From an uncultured Bacteroides sp. (GTDB lineage: Bacteria; Bacteroidota; Bacteroidia; Bacteroidales; Bacteroidaceae), in NCBI RefSeq assembly GCF_902491285.1, contig NZ_CABUHK010000022.1, positions 1-64,000 of the forward strand: a stretch of DNA of 64,000 nt, given 5' to 3'. A program made the translations under genes and the position numbers. Of this stretch, positions 9,918-19,133 are shown piece after piece. Under the pieces are notes generated by a model. The model was not told the DNA's origin. It made no database searches and worked only from the letters and a program-made list of their open reading frames with translations. Within the stretch, counting starts at the first letter, position 1; each line of letters opens with the position of its first letter.

Positions 9918-12482
9918 ATGAAAATTAAAGTTAGTAATGTGAATACTCCCAACTGGAAAGAGGTTACTGTAAAATCACGTATCCCGGTAGAGTTGGAGAA
10001 GTTGTCTGAAATCGCACGCAACATTTGGTGGGCATGGAATTTTGAAGCGACTGAACTGTTTAGAGATCTAGATCCGGAACTTTGGAAAGAATGTGGACAG
10101 AACCCGGTGCTGCTGTTGGAACGTATGAGCTATGAAAAGCTGGAAACTCTGGCAAAAGACAAGGTGATTCTGAGAAGAATGAATGAAGTTTATACGAAAT
10201 TCAGAGATTACTTGGATGTGAAGCCGGATGAAAAGCGTCCGTCCGTTGCCTATTTCAGTATGGAATATGGCTTGAGTAGCGTCCTGAAAATATATTCCGG
10301 TGGTCTGGGTGTGTTGGCCGGTGACTACTTGAAAGAAGCTTCCGACAGCAATGTGGATTTGTGTGCGGTAGGTTTCTTGTATCGTTACGGTTACTTTACT
10401 CAAACATTGTCCATGGACGGACAGCAGATTGCTAACTACGAAGCGCAAAACTTCGGTCAGCTTCCTATCGATCGCGTAATGGATGCGGAAGGCAAGCCGT
10501 TGGTAGTGGATGTTCCTTACCTGGATTATTATGTTCATGCTAACGTATGGCGTGTTAATGTAGGACGTGTCTCTTTGTATCTGTTGGATACGGATAATGA
10601 AATGAACAGTGAGTTCGACCGTCCTATCACTCACCAGCTTTATGGTGGCGACTGGGAAAACCGTCTGAAACAGGAAATCCTGTTGGGTATCGGTGGTATC
10701 CTGACACTGAAAGCATTGGGTATCAAGAAAGATATTTATCATTGTAATGAAGGACATGCTGCTTTGATTAATGTTCAGCGTATCTGTGATTACGTAGCTA
10801 CCGGATTGACTTTCGATCAGGCTATCGAGTTGGTTCGCGCTTCTTCTCTTTATACGGTTCATACACCGGTTCCCGCAGGTCACGACTATTTTGACGAAGG
10901 CTTGTTTGGTAAATATATGGGTGGTTATCCTGCCAGAATGGGTATCACTTGGGACGACTTGATGGATCTCGGACGTAACAATCCGGGTGACAAGGGCGAA
11001 CGTTTCTGTATGTCTGTCTTTGCTTGCAACACTTCCCAGGAAGTGAACGGTGTGAGCTGGCTGCACGGAAAGGTTTCTCAGGAGATGTTCTCTTCTATCT
11101 GGAAAGGTTACTTCCCCGAAGAAAGCCATGTAGGATATGTGACGAACGGTGTTCACTTCCCGACTTGGAGCGCAACGGAATGGAAAGAACTGTACTTTAA
11201 ATATTTCAACGAAAACTTCTGGTTCGACCAGTCTAATCCTAAGATTTGGGAAGCTATCTACAATGTGCCCGATGAAGAGATCTGGAAGACCCGTATGACG
11301 ATGAAGAATAAGTTGGTTGACTATATCCGCAAGTCATTCCGCGATACTTGGTTGAAGAACCAGGGCGATCCTTCACGTATCGTTTCGCTGATGGATAAAA
11401 TTAATCCGAATGCATTGCTGATTGGTTTCGGCCGTCGTTTCGCTACTTACAAACGTGCACACTTGCTGTTTACCGACTTGGAGCGTCTTTCTAAGATTGT
11501 GAACAATCCTGACTATCCGGTACAGTTCCTGTTTACAGGTAAAGCTCACCCGCACGATGGAGCAGGACAGGGCTTGATTAAGCGTATTATCGAGATTTCC
11601 CGTCGTCCCGAATTCCTGGGCAAGATTATCTTCCTCGAAAACTACGATATGCAGTTGGCCCGTCGTCTGGTTTCCGGTGTTGATATCTGGTTGAATACTC
11701 CGACCCGTCCGTTGGAAGCATCCGGTACATCCGGCGAAAAGGCATTGATGAACGGTGTTGTCAACTTCTCCGTATTAGACGGATGGTGGCTGGAAGGTTA
11801 CCGCGAAGGTGCAGGTTGGGCGTTGACTGAGAAACGTACTTACCAGAATCAGGAACATCAGGATCAATTGGATGCTGCTACTATTTACAGCATTCTTGAA
11901 ACTGAAATTATGCCGTTGTATTATGCACGCAACAAGAAGGGATATTCTGAAGGCTGGATCAAGGTAGTGAAGAATTCTATCGCTCAGATTGCTCCTCACT
12001 ATACAATGAAACGCCAGTTGGATGATTACTTCAGTAAGTTCTATTGCAAGCAAGCTAAACGTTTCGCTGCTTTGTCTGCTGATAACAATGCGAAAGCAAA
12101 AGAAATTGCAGCTTGGAAAGAAGAAGTGGTTGCTAAATGGGATTCTATCGAAATCGTATCTTCAGATACAGTAGAAGAACTGAAGAAAGGCGACATCGAA
12201 AGCGGAAAAGAATATACTATCACTTACGTGATTGATGAAAAAGGCTTGAATGATGCAATAGGACTCGAACTGGTGACGACTTATACGACTGCTGACGGTA
12301 AGCAACACGTTTACTCGGTAGAACCGTTCAACGTAATCAAGAAAGAGGGTAACTTGTATACATTCCAAGTTAAGCATAGCTTGTCGAATGCCGGTAGCTT
12401 CAAGGTGTCTTACCGTATGTTCCCGAAGAACCCGGAACTTCCACATCGTCAGGACTTCTGCTACGTACGTTGGTTTGTCTAA
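9918..12482 (+). CDS. glgP: Alpha-glucan (glycogen) phosphorylase, GT35, DUF3417 type
   Basis: Releases glucose-1-phosphate from glycogen or maltodextrin using pyridoxal phosphate. The 854-aa protein has an N-terminal DUF3417 segment (about 15-110, including [14 protein letters not shown]), then the phosphorylase fold. The cofactor lysine is Lys608 in [11 protein letters not shown], aligned with GTGNMK of classical phosphorylases. A beta-rich C-terminal extension occupies about 765-854. The allosteric N-terminal region of animal phosphorylase is absent. It is the second gene of the glycogen operon and is followed by a terminator. Confidence 0.95.
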   Translation: MKIKVSNVNTPNWKEVTVKSRIPVELEKLSEIARNIWWAWNFEATELFRDLDPELWKECGQNPVLLLERMSYEKLETLAKDKVILRRMNEVYTKFRDYLDVKPDEKRPSVAYFSMEYGLSSVLKIYSGGLGVLAGDYLKEASDSNVDLCAVGFLYRYGYFTQTLSMDGQQIANYEAQNFGQLPIDRVMDAEGKPLVVDVPYLDYYVHANVWRVNVGRVSLYLLDTDNEMNSEFDRPITHQLYGGDWENRLKQEILLGIGGILTLKALGIKKDIYHCNEGHAALINVQRICDYVATGLTFDQAIELVRASSLYTVHTPVPAGHDYFDEGLFGKYMGGYPARMGITWDDLMDLGRNNPGDKGERFCMSVFACNTSQEVNGVSWLHGKVSQEMFSSIWKGYFPEESHVGYVTNGVHFPTWSATEWKELYFKYFNENFWFDQSNPKIWEAIYNVPDEEIWKTRMTMKNKLVDYIRKSFRDTWLKNQGDPSRIVSLMDKINPNALLIGFGRRFATYKRAHLLFTDLERLSKIVNNPDYPVQFLFTGKAHPHDGAGQGLIKRIIEISRRPEFLGKIIFLENYDMQLARRLVSGVDIWLNTPTRPLEASGTSGEKALMNGVVNFSVLDGWWLEGYREGAGWALTEKRTYQNQEHQDQLDAATIYSILETEIMPLYYARNKKGYSEGWIKVVKNSIAQIAPHYTMKRQLDDYFSKFYCKQAKRFAALSADNNAKAKEIAAWKEEVVAKWDSIEIVSSDTVEELKKGDIESGKEYTITYVIDEKGLNDAIGLELVTTYTTADGKQHVYSVEPFNVIKKEGNLYTFQVKHSLSNAGSFKVSYRMFPKNPELPHRQDFCYVRWFV

Positions 12483-12493
12483 TTGAAAGTAAA

Positions 12494-12530
12494 GTAGGGG
12501 AGAGTGAATCTCCCTGCTACTTTTATATAT
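12494..12530 (+). terminator. Terminator after glgP
   Basis: GTAG/CTAC outer stem and GGGAGA/TCTCCC inner stem (12494-12520, with a small bulge) followed by TTTTATATAT, 12 nt after the glgP stop. Confidence 0.7.
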
Positions 12531-12534
12531 AAAA

Positions 12535-12576
12535 TCAGCCCCTGCATTCTCAAAGATTGCAGGGGCTGACTTTTTT
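12535..12576. terminator. Bidirectional terminator between glgP and the thioredoxin lipoprotein
   Basis: Perfect 12-bp stem (12535-12546 with 12558-12569), with TTTTTT to the right and an A-rich block to the left. It can stop both convergent transcripts. A smaller hairpin (12585-12590 with 12604-12609) plus a T-run follows just before the minus-strand stop codon. Confidence 0.85.
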
Positions 12577-12613
12577 CAATCAAGAGACTGTTTCAATGCA
12601 TGACAGTCTTTTT

Positions 12614-13717
12614 TTATTTTACAACTTCTGCAATTTTAGCTTGCAGCTCTTCTCCGTGCAGACCGCGGGCGATAATTGTACCGTCACCGTCGATCAATAC
12701 TGTATGAGGAATACTGTTTATAGCGTAGAGTTGTGCACCTTTACTTTGCCAGAACTTCAGGTCGGACATTTGCGGCCAAGTCATGTTCAGTTTCTTGATG
12801 GATTCTTTCCAGGCAGCACCGTCCTGATCGAGAGATACGCCTACGATTTCAAAGTTTTTGCCTTTGTATTTAGCGTAAGCTTCTACGAGGTTAGGCATTT
12901 CGCGGCGGCAAGGCCCACACCAGCTTGCCCAGAAGTCAACCAATACAACTTTGCCTTTGCCTACATAATCAGACAGTTTCACTGCTTTTCCATCCGGTGT
13001 TTCCATTTCGAAATCAATGAACTTGGTACCTACGGCAGTTTTTTTCTGTGTTTCAGTCAGTTCTTTGATTCTTACGATTGTTTCATCGTTCTGGAAGTTA
13101 GCCGGAACCTGTTGCAGTAATGCTTCGTTTTCGGCAGTAGAGTTATTGTAGAAAGTCTGTTTGAACAAGAATACGCCAACCGGGTTGGTGATGTTCTTCT
13201 GTACAGCTTCCTTGATTGCGTTCTCGTACTGTTCCTGCAACTCGGTACCTTCTTTTTGCTTGGCTTCTTTTTGCTCGTCGCTCAAAGTGGAGTCTCCCAT
13301 TGATTCGTAGATGGCATTCAGCTTTTTGCTGATGTCATTGATTTTGCTTCTGAGTTCCTGGTAAGCATCGTTGTTTGCAGTACCGGTGGCAGAGTCATTG
13401 CCTTTGGCCAGTGCAACGTTGATTTTCCCGTTTTCGAGGAAGAAATCAACCATCAAAGGTGTTCCGTTTACTTCACAAGTGACATAACGGCTGACAACGG
13501 AATCTTGTGTACCTTTGAAGGTGAAAGTTCCTTTGGAGATTACAGCAGTATCGAGTTTTGTTAAGTTTCTACCTGTAGCTTCCTGGAGATAAACGGTGTC
13601 ACCATCGGCTGCGCCCTCTACTGTACCTGTAACAACATAGCCGGCTTTGTTTCCACCGGTACAAGCCACCATACCCAGGGCTGCTGTTGCAATAACTAAA
13701 TAAGTTAATTTTTTCAT
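12614..13717 (-). CDS. DUF4369 / TlpA-ResA-like thioredoxin lipoprotein
   Basis: Predicted periplasm-facing lipoprotein with thiol-disulfide oxidoreductase activity. Residues 1-19 form a lipoprotein signal (lipobox GMVAC, Cys19). Residues about 25-130 resemble the DUF4369 domain common in Bacteroidetes, followed by a charged helical linker. The C-terminal third is a TlpA/ResA-type thioredoxin fold with the redox pair WCGPC (Cys267, Cys270) and the cis-proline at Pro337 (SIPHT). The gene stands alone with its own promoter. The natural substrate is unknown; such proteins reduce disulfides in cytochrome maturation or in other envelope proteins. Confidence 0.92.
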   Translation of the reverse strand: MKKLTYLVIATAALGMVACTGGNKAGYVVTGTVEGAADGDTVYLQEATGRNLTKLDTAVISKGTFTFKGTQDSVVSRYVTCEVNGTPLMVDFFLENGKINVALAKGNDSATGTANNDAYQELRSKINDISKKLNAIYESMGDSTLSDEQKEAKQKEGTELQEQYENAIKEAVQKNITNPVGVFLFKQTFYNNSTAENEALLQQVPANFQNDETIVRIKELTETQKKTAVGTKFIDFEMETPDGKAVKLSDYVGKGKVVLVDFWASWCGPCRREMPNLVEAYAKYKGKNFEIVGVSLDQDGAAWKESIKKLNMTWPQMSDLKFWQSKGAQLYAINSIPHTVLIDGDGTIIARGLHGEELQAKIAEVVK

Positions 13718-13749
13718 GCTTTTGTAAGATTAGTGAATAAATATTTATG

Positions 13750-13757
13750 CAAAGATA
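13750..13757 (-). promoter_or_regulatory. -7 element for the thioredoxin lipoprotein gene
   Basis: Minus-strand TATCTTTG (TAnnTTTG) 33 nt upstream of the ATG at 13717. Confidence 0.6.
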
Positions 13758-13831
13758 GATTATTTTTCTCTCGGCCACCGAAAAACACTGTTATATTAGA
13801 TTAACACGTAGGTGAAAACCGCAGAAATGTG

Positions 13832-13839
13832 TACCTTTG
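13832..13839 (+). promoter_or_regulatory. -7 element for potABCD
   Basis: TACCTTTG (TAnnTTTG) lies 17 nt before ATG 13856, giving a very short leader and ruling out upstream in-frame starts. It is divergent from the promoter at 13750-13757. Confidence 0.65.
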
Positions 13840-13855
13840 CAACCCAAACTTTAGT

Positions 13856-15247
13856 ATGAATATGCAAGAAGATAAATCCATCATTGAGGTGAGCCATGTA
13901 TCGAAGTACTTTGGCGATAAAACAGCATTGGATGATGTGACTCTGAACGTGAAAAAGGGCGAGTTTGTGACTATCCTTGGTCCTTCCGGTTGCGGTAAAA
14001 CCACGTTGTTGCGTCTCATTGCTGGTTTTCAGACAGCTTCGGAAGGCGAAATCCGAATTTCGGGGATGGAAATAACACAAACTCCGCCCCATAAGCGTCC
14101 GGTGAACACGGTATTCCAGAAATATGCCCTGTTCCCGCATTTGAATGTTTACGACAATATTGCTTTCGGCCTGAAACTGAAAAAGACGCCGAAGCAGATT
14201 ATCGAGAAGAAAGTGAAAGCCGCCTTGAAAATGGTAGGCATGACGGATTATGAATATCGCGATGTCGATTCTCTTTCCGGTGGTCAGCAGCAGCGTGTTG
14301 CCATCGCCCGTGCCATTGTCAACGAGCCGGAAGTGCTGTTACTTGATGAACCGCTGGCAGCGCTCGACCTGAAAATGCGTAAGGATATGCAGATGGAACT
14401 CAAGGAAATGCATAAATCTTTGGGAATCACGTTTGTTTACGTCACTCACGACCAGGAAGAGGCTCTTACGCTGAGCGATACGATTGTCGTGATGAGTGAA
14501 GGAAAGATTCAGCAGATCGGTACGCCGATTGATATTTATAATGAGCCTATCAATTCGTTTGTTGCGGACTTTATCGGAGAAAGTAACATTTTGAACGGTA
14601 CGATGATTCATGACAAGCTGGTACGTTTCTGCGGTACGGAGTTTGAATGTGTGGACGAAGGATTCGGTGAGAATGTTCCGGTAGATGTGGTTATCCGCCC
14701 GGAAGACCTTTATATCTTCCCCGTTTCGGACATGGCACAGTTGACAGGAGTGGTGCAGACTTCCATATTCAAGGGGGTGCATTATGAAATGACGGTGCTT
14801 TGCGGCGGCTATGAATTCCTTGTGCAGGATTACCATCATTTTGAGGTGGGGGCGGAAGTCGGCCTGCTGGTGAAGCCTTTCGATATTCATATCATGAAGA
14901 AAGAGCGTATCTGCAATACTTTTGAAGGAAAGTTGCTGGATGCCACTCATGTGGAATTCCTCGGTTGCAACTTTGAGTGTGCTTCGGTAGCGGGTATAGA
15001 ACCCGACACGAATGTCAAAGTGGAAGTGGACTTCGACAAGGTGATTCTTCAGGATAATGAAGAAGACGGAACGCTCACAGGTGAGGTGAAATTCATCCTT
15101 TATAAGGGTGACCATTATCATCTGACGGTGTTTTCCGACTGGGACGAGAATGTGTTTGTAGATACGAATGATGTATGGGACGACGGTGACCGCGTGGGTA
15201 TTACCATCCCCCCGGATGCCATTCGTGTAATTAAAATAACCGATTAA
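13856..15247 (+). CDS. potA: Spermidine/putrescine ABC transporter ATP-binding protein PotA
   Basis: ATPase that drives polyamine import through PotB/PotC. The 463-aa protein has Walker [10 protein letters not shown] (from Gly42), the Q-loop, ABC signature LSGGQQQ (140-146) and Walker B ending at Asp164 (LLLDEP). The C-terminal part (about 240-463) holds tandem TOBE-like beta domains and is longer than the E. coli PotA tail. ATG 13856 is chosen because the promoter at 13832 excludes earlier starts; ATG 13862 is a possible alternative. First gene of a potABCD operon, with potB 11 bp downstream. Confidence 0.95.
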   Translation: MNMQEDKSIIEVSHVSKYFGDKTALDDVTLNVKKGEFVTILGPSGCGKTTLLRLIAGFQTASEGEIRISGMEITQTPPHKRPVNTVFQKYALFPHLNVYDNIAFGLKLKKTPKQIIEKKVKAALKMVGMTDYEYRDVDSLSGGQQQRVAIARAIVNEPEVLLLDEPLAALDLKMRKDMQMELKEMHKSLGITFVYVTHDQEEALTLSDTIVVMSEGKIQQIGTPIDIYNEPINSFVADFIGESNILNGTMIHDKLVRFCGTEFECVDEGFGENVPVDVVIRPEDLYIFPVSDMAQLTGVVQTSIFKGVHYEMTVLCGGYEFLVQDYHHFEVGAEVGLLVKPFDIHIMKKERICNTFEGKLLDATHVEFLGCNFECASVAGIEPDTNVKVEVDFDKVILQDNEEDGTLTGEVKFILYKGDHYHLTVFSDWDENVFVDTNDVWDDGDRVGITIPPDAIRVIKITD

Positions 15248-15258
15248 CAGGAAAGGAA

Positions 15259-16059
15259 GTGAATAAGAGGTTTTTAGTCTTTTTGTCATCACGTAAGAGT
15301 TGGACTCTCCCTTACATTATTTTTTCGGCGATCTTTGTGGTCATACCGTTGTTCTTGATTGTCGTGTATGCGTTTACCGACGATAACGGTCATTTGACTC
15401 TCGCCAATTTTCAGAAGTTCTTCGAACATCCTGAAGCGATCAATACCTTTGTCTATTCGATAGGTATTGCTATCATCACCACCCTTGTTTGTCTTTTGCT
15501 GGGTTATCCTGCTGCCTGGATACTGAGCAACAGCAAGCTGAACCGTTCCAAAACGATGGTTGTCCTGTTCATCCTGCCGATGTGGGTGAATATCCTGGTG
15601 CGTACCCTGGCTACGGTTGCCCTATTCGACTTTTTCAGCGTGCCGCTGGGCGAAGGAGCTTTGATATTCGGTATGGTGTACAACTTTATCCCCTTTATGA
15701 TTTATCCTATCTATAACACGTTGCAGAAGATGGATCATAGTTATATCGAAGCTGCGCAGGACTTGGGCGCCAATCCCGTACAAGTCTTTCTGAAAGCGGT
15801 TCTTCCGCTTTCCATGCCGGGGGTGATGAGTGGTATCATGATGGTGTTCATGCCGACTATCTCGACTTTCGCCATTGCCGAGCTGCTGACGATGAACAAC
15901 ATCAAACTCTTCGGTACGACGATTCAGGAAAATATCAATAACAGTATGTGGAATTATGGAGCAGCGCTTTCACTTATCATGCTGTTGCTGATTGCGGCTA
16001 CTTCCTTGTTCAGTACCGATGATAAGGACAATTCTAACGAAGGGGGGGGGCTATGGTAA
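15259..16059 (+). CDS. potB: Spermidine/putrescine ABC transporter permease PotB
   Basis: Inner-membrane permease of 266 aa with six predicted membrane helices and the EAA cytoplasmic loop (EAAQDLGANPVQVFLKAVLP) that docks on PotA. It starts with GTG at 15259, after a purine-rich stretch. Its last codons run through a nine-G homopolymer (16042-16050), and its stop overlaps the potC ATG by 7 bp. One added G, or a -1 ribosome slip there, would join PotB in frame to PotC. Confidence 0.94.
   Translation: MNKRFLVFLSSRKSWTLPYIIFSAIFVVIPLFLIVVYAFTDDNGHLTLANFQKFFEHPEAINTFVYSIGIAIITTLVCLLLGYPAAWILSNSKLNRSKTMVVLFILPMWVNILVRTLATVALFDFFSVPLGEGALIFGMVYNFIPFMIYPIYNTLQKMDHSYIEAAQDLGANPVQVFLKAVLPLSMPGVMSGIMMVFMPTISTFAIAELLTMNNIKLFGTTIQENINNSMWNYGAALSLIMLLLIAATSLFSTDDKDNSNEGGGLW
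16042..16050 (+). repeat. Nine-G homopolymer at the potB/potC junction
   Basis: GGGGGGGGG encodes Gly-Gly-Gly near the PotB C-terminus and ends 2 nt before the potC ATG at 16053. Homopolymers of this length are prone to slippage; it may also influence potC translation. The count depends on the assembly being right. Confidence 0.85.
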
Positions 16060-16844
16060 AGAAAATATTTGCGCAGGCTTACTTGTGGATATTGCTGTTG
16101 CTGCTTTATTCTCCTATCGTGATTATCGTCATCTATTCCTTCACCGAAGCGAAAGTGCTGGGCAACTGGACCGGTTTCTCTACCAAACTTTATACTTCGC
16201 TTTTCACCACGGGCACGCATCATTCTTTGATGAATGCATTGGTTAATACGATTACTATCGCCTTGCTGGCTGCAACGGCATCTACCCTGCTGGGTAGCGT
16301 GGCTGCTATCGGCATCTTTAATCTGAAATCCCGTTCGCGCAAAGCGATTAGTTTTGTGAATAGCATTCCTATTCTGAACGGAGATATCATCACCGGTATT
16401 TCGCTTTTCCTTTTGTTTGTTTCTTTGGGAATCACGCAAGGATATACCACCGTAGTGCTTGCACATATCACTTTCTGTACGCCTTACGTTGTGTTGAGCG
16501 TTCTGCCCCGCTTGAAGCAGATGAATCCGAATATTTATGAAGCTGCCCTCGATTTGGGGGCGACTCCCATGCAAGCCCTGTGGAAAGTCATTGTGCCGGA
16601 GATTCGTCCGGGAATGATTAGTGGCTTTATGCTTGCGTTGACACTGTCTATTGATGATTTTGCCGTAACAGTGTTTACCATCGGCAACCAGGGCTTGGAG
16701 ACGCTTTCTACTTATATTTATGCTGATGCCCGCAAAGGTGGTCTGACACCGGAGCTTCGCCCGCTTTCCGCTATTATTTTTGTGGTGGTGTTGGCGTTGC
16801 TTATTGTAATCAATTACCGGGCAGGGAAAGCGAAGAAAAAATAG
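16053..16844 (+). CDS. potC: Spermidine/putrescine ABC transporter permease PotC
   Basis: Second permease subunit, 263 aa, six predicted membrane helices with the EAA loop EAALDLGATPMQALWKVIVP. Forms the translocation pore with PotB. Its start overlaps the potB stop by 7 bp (ATGGTAA), implying coupled translation. An inverted repeat lies between this gene and potD. Confidence 0.95.
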   Translation: MVKKIFAQAYLWILLLLLYSPIVIIVIYSFTEAKVLGNWTGFSTKLYTSLFTTGTHHSLMNALVNTITIALLAATASTLLGSVAAIGIFNLKSRSRKAISFVNSIPILNGDIITGISLFLLFVSLGITQGYTTVVLAHITFCTPYVVLSVLPRLKQMNPNIYEAALDLGATPMQALWKVIVPEIRPGMISGFMLALTLSIDDFAVTVFTIGNQGLETLSTYIYADARKGGLTPELRPLSAIIFVVVLALLIVINYRAGKAKKK

Positions 16845-16850
16845 TTATTC

Positions 16851-16910
16851 AATATGCCAATGCGCTGATATGCTAATTGCATGGCAGTACGTTTTCAGTA
16901 TTGGCATATT
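16851..16910. repeat. Inverted repeat between potC and potD
   Basis: Perfect 11-bp arms (16851-16861 and 16900-16910) separated by 38 nt. The right arm runs into CATATTTG, one base from the TAnnTTTG promoter consensus. It could be a processing or attenuation hairpin or an operator for an internal potD promoter. Confidence 0.5.
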
Positions 16911-16933
16911 TGCACATTGTAAAATTATTAATT

Positions 16934-18265
16934 ATGAAAAGAATAATTCCTGCTATCCTGTTATTGCTGAGTTTGACGGGATGTTATAATTCCGGCGAGC
17001 CTCGCGAACGGGTTCTCAAAATCTATAACTGGGCGGATTATATCGGGGAAGGTGTTCTCGAGGATTTTCAGGCATATTATAAGGAACAGACTGGTGAAAA
17101 TATCCGCATCGTTTATCAGACATTCGACATTAATGAGATAATGTTGACCAAGATTGAGAAAGGTCATGAGGATTTCGACGTGGTTTGTCCTTCGGAATAC
17201 ATTATTGAGCGTATGTTGAAGAAGCACCTGCTTCTGCCTATCGACACGAACTTTGCTCATTCTCCCAACTATATGAGAAATGTGTCTCCGTTCATACGGG
17301 AGCAGATTAATAAACTGAGCCAGCCGGGTGAAGAAGCCAGCCGTTATGCAGTATGCTATATGTGGGGGACTGCGGGAATCCTTTATAACCGGGCTTATGT
17401 TCCTGATTCGGTCGCAGCATCCTGGGATTGTCTTTGGGATAAGAAATATGCCGGCAAAATACTGATGAAGGATAGTTACCGTGACGCTTACGGTACGGCC
17501 ATTATCTATGCGCATGCCAAGGAACTGGAAGAGGGGACTGTGACGGTGGAAGAACTGATGAACGACTATTCTCCGCAGGCTATGGAACTTGCGGAAAAAT
17601 ACCTGAAAGCCCTGAAACCGAATATAGCTGGCTGGGAAGCTGATTTCGGCAAGGAGATGATGACGAAGAACAAGGCTTGGCTGAATATGACCTGGAGCGG
17701 TGACGCTATATGGGCGATTGAAGAAGCCGATGCGGTAGGTGTGGACTTGGATTACGAGGTTCCGAAGGAAGGAAGTAATATATGGTATGACGGTTGGGTG
17801 ATTCCGAAATATGCGAGGAATCCGGAAGCAGCCAGTTACTTTATCAACTTCATGTGCCGTCCGGACATTGCTCTGAGAAATATGGATTTCTGCGGATATG
17901 TAAGTTCGATTGCTACTCAGGAGATTCTGGAAGAGAAGATAGACACGACACTTACCTATTTTGCTGATTTGAGTTATTTCTTCGGACCGGGTGCCGATAG
18001 CATACAGATTGACAAGATTCAATATCCCGACCGCAAGGTAGTGGAACGATGCGCTATGATTCGTGACTTCGGTGATAAGACGAAAGAAGTTCTTGATATC
18101 TGGTCACGTATTAAGGGGGATAATTTAGGAGTAGGCATCACCATTCTCATCTTTGTCGTTGTTGCTTTGATGAGCGGCTGGATGATATATAAAAGATGGC
18201 AACGTTACAGTCGCCGGAAACAACAAAGGCGAAGAAGCAGAAGAAAAAAGGTAAAGAGGAATTAA
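16934..18265 (+). CDS. potD: Polyamine-binding lipoprotein PotD with a C-terminal membrane anchor
   Basis: Extracytoplasmic spermidine/putrescine receptor that feeds PotBC. From ATG 16934 the product is 443 aa; the earlier in-frame sequence has no support. Residues 1-17 form a lipoprotein signal with lipobox LTGC (Cys17), followed by the PotD fold opening with LKIYNWADYIGEG. Unusually, a hydrophobic helix (about 401-419) is followed by a strongly basic tail of about 24 residues ending at the stop. Standard PotD proteins end with the binding domain. The positive tail predicts a cytoplasmic C-terminus, so the receptor may be held to the inner membrane at both ends. Confidence 0.92.
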   Translation: MKRIIPAILLLLSLTGCYNSGEPRERVLKIYNWADYIGEGVLEDFQAYYKEQTGENIRIVYQTFDINEIMLTKIEKGHEDFDVVCPSEYIIERMLKKHLLLPIDTNFAHSPNYMRNVSPFIREQINKLSQPGEEASRYAVCYMWGTAGILYNRAYVPDSVAASWDCLWDKKYAGKILMKDSYRDAYGTAIIYAHAKELEEGTVTVEELMNDYSPQAMELAEKYLKALKPNIAGWEADFGKEMMTKNKAWLNMTWSGDAIWAIEEADAVGVDLDYEVPKEGSNIWYDGWVIPKYARNPEAASYFINFMCRPDIALRNMDFCGYVSSIATQEILEEKIDTTLTYFADLSYFFGPGADSIQIDKIQYPDRKVVERCAMIRDFGDKTKEVLDIWSRIKGDNLGVGITILIFVVVALMSGWMIYKRWQRYSRRKQQRRRSRRKKVKRN

Positions 18266-18289
18266 CGTTGGTTTTTTGGTACATATTAG

Positions 18290-18332
18290 CAATAAGACTC
18301 GGTAAGCAGAATGTTTGCCGAGTCTTATTTTT
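18290..18332. terminator. Terminator between potD and the AlkD-like gene
   Basis: A stem of about 12-15 bp (AATAAGACTCGG pairing with CCGAGTCTTATT, loop containing GCAGAATG) followed by TTTTTAT. Flanking A and T tracts make it usable from both convergent genes. Confidence 0.8.
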
Positions 18333-18341
18333 ATGGTGTCA

Positions 18342-19034
18342 TTATCGCCGTTTCATATTGCGGAGTACGTCTTTTGTTTCCTTGTCTACACGGAGAGACT
18401 CGATAGTTTTCTGTAATGCTTTATTGTAAGTCCAGTTGTCCAGTTTGCTCTGTTTCAAGTATTCCATTGTCTTTTCTGGGAATTTGATGAAGCAGATGGA
18501 TAGCATCCAGGCCATAGCCATTCGTGCATAATAGGCATCATGGTTGAAAGTGTCTGCGTATGCCAGCAATGCATCAATATGTCCTTCATCTATATAATGG
18601 AAAAGCATCACAATCCCGAAGCGGATTTCGAACTCTTTGGGAGATGCGAGGTAAGGCTGAATAAACTGCCATACTGTTTCTTTTCCTTTCTTCACGGCTG
18701 TTTTCAGTTCACCGCAAAAGATGTCGCATACCGCCCAGTTGTCGATACGTGGAACGAACATGCTTACGTATCTCATCCGTTCGTCCAGCTCCATTTTGGC
18801 CAGTCCGATAATCATTCCCTGAAGCATTGTTTCTTCATAATATTTGGTATCGTTTGCTTCCACGAATATGCGCCAGTCTTCTCTCTTTGTGATTTCTTTA
18901 GCCAGTGTCCGTAACTGCGGGATACGTATGCCGAGGATATTTTCCACTCCGGGGACTAGGGCAGAATGAAATTCCTGATACTTGGAATCTACTAAATCCT
19001 GCAATTCTTTTCGAATGTTTTCTGTTGTTGTCAT
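18342..19034 (-). CDS. DNA alkylation repair protein, AlkD-like HEAT-repeat family
   Basis: Predicted DNA glycosylase-like protein of 230 aa built of helical HEAT-like repeats, with the family segment LGIRIPQLRTLAKEI near residue 30 and MAMAWMLSICFIKFPE near 165. The ATG at 19034 is chosen because the longer frame runs through the promoter at 19058-19065. AlkD enzymes remove N3/N7-alkylated bases without flipping them; I did not verify catalytic Asp/Trp residues, so enzyme activity is a family-level inference. Confidence 0.85.
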   Translation of the reverse strand: MTTTENIRKELQDLVDSKYQEFHSALVPGVENILGIRIPQLRTLAKEITKREDWRIFVEANDTKYYEETMLQGMIIGLAKMELDERMRYVSMFVPRIDNWAVCDIFCGELKTAVKKGKETVWQFIQPYLASPKEFEIRFGIVMLFHYIDEGHIDALLAYADTFNHDAYYARMAMAWMLSICFIKFPEKTMEYLKQSKLDNWTYNKALQKTIESLRVDKETKDVLRNMKRR

Positions 19035-19057
19035 TTTGTACAGTTGGTTATATTTCA

Positions 19058-19065
19058 CAAATATA
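19058..19065 (-). promoter_or_regulatory. -7 element for the AlkD-like gene
   Basis: Minus-strand TATATTTG (TAnnTTTG), 24 nt before ATG 19034, directly behind the terminator of the preceding gene. Confidence 0.6.
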
Positions 19066-19067
19066 TA

Positions 19068-19100
19068 GAAAAAGAGCATGCCTTGCGCGCAGACATGCTC
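19068..19100 (-). terminator. Terminator of the 19.1-19.8 kb lipoprotein gene
   Basis: Stem GAGCATG/CATGCTC (19074-19080 with 19094-19100), followed in the minus direction by a T-run (complement of 19068-19073). It is 34 nt past the stop codon at 19134. Confidence 0.75.
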
Positions 19101-19133
19101 CATTTTAGTTTTTTCTTCCAGCGAAGGTTTATA

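Noticed and set aside
10068..11156. 362-aa open frame antisense to glgP
   Set aside because: Long only because of codon bias in glgP; composition is unlike a real protein (rich in His, Gln, Arg, Thr) and lies wholly within glgP.
14339..15292. 317-aa open frame antisense to potA
   Set aside because: Lies across the potA coding region with no promoter or family motif; potA motifs are intact on the + strand.
16961..18022. 353-aa open frame antisense to potD
   Set aside because: Fully inside potD, whose signal peptide and fold are clear; the antisense product has no recognisable features.
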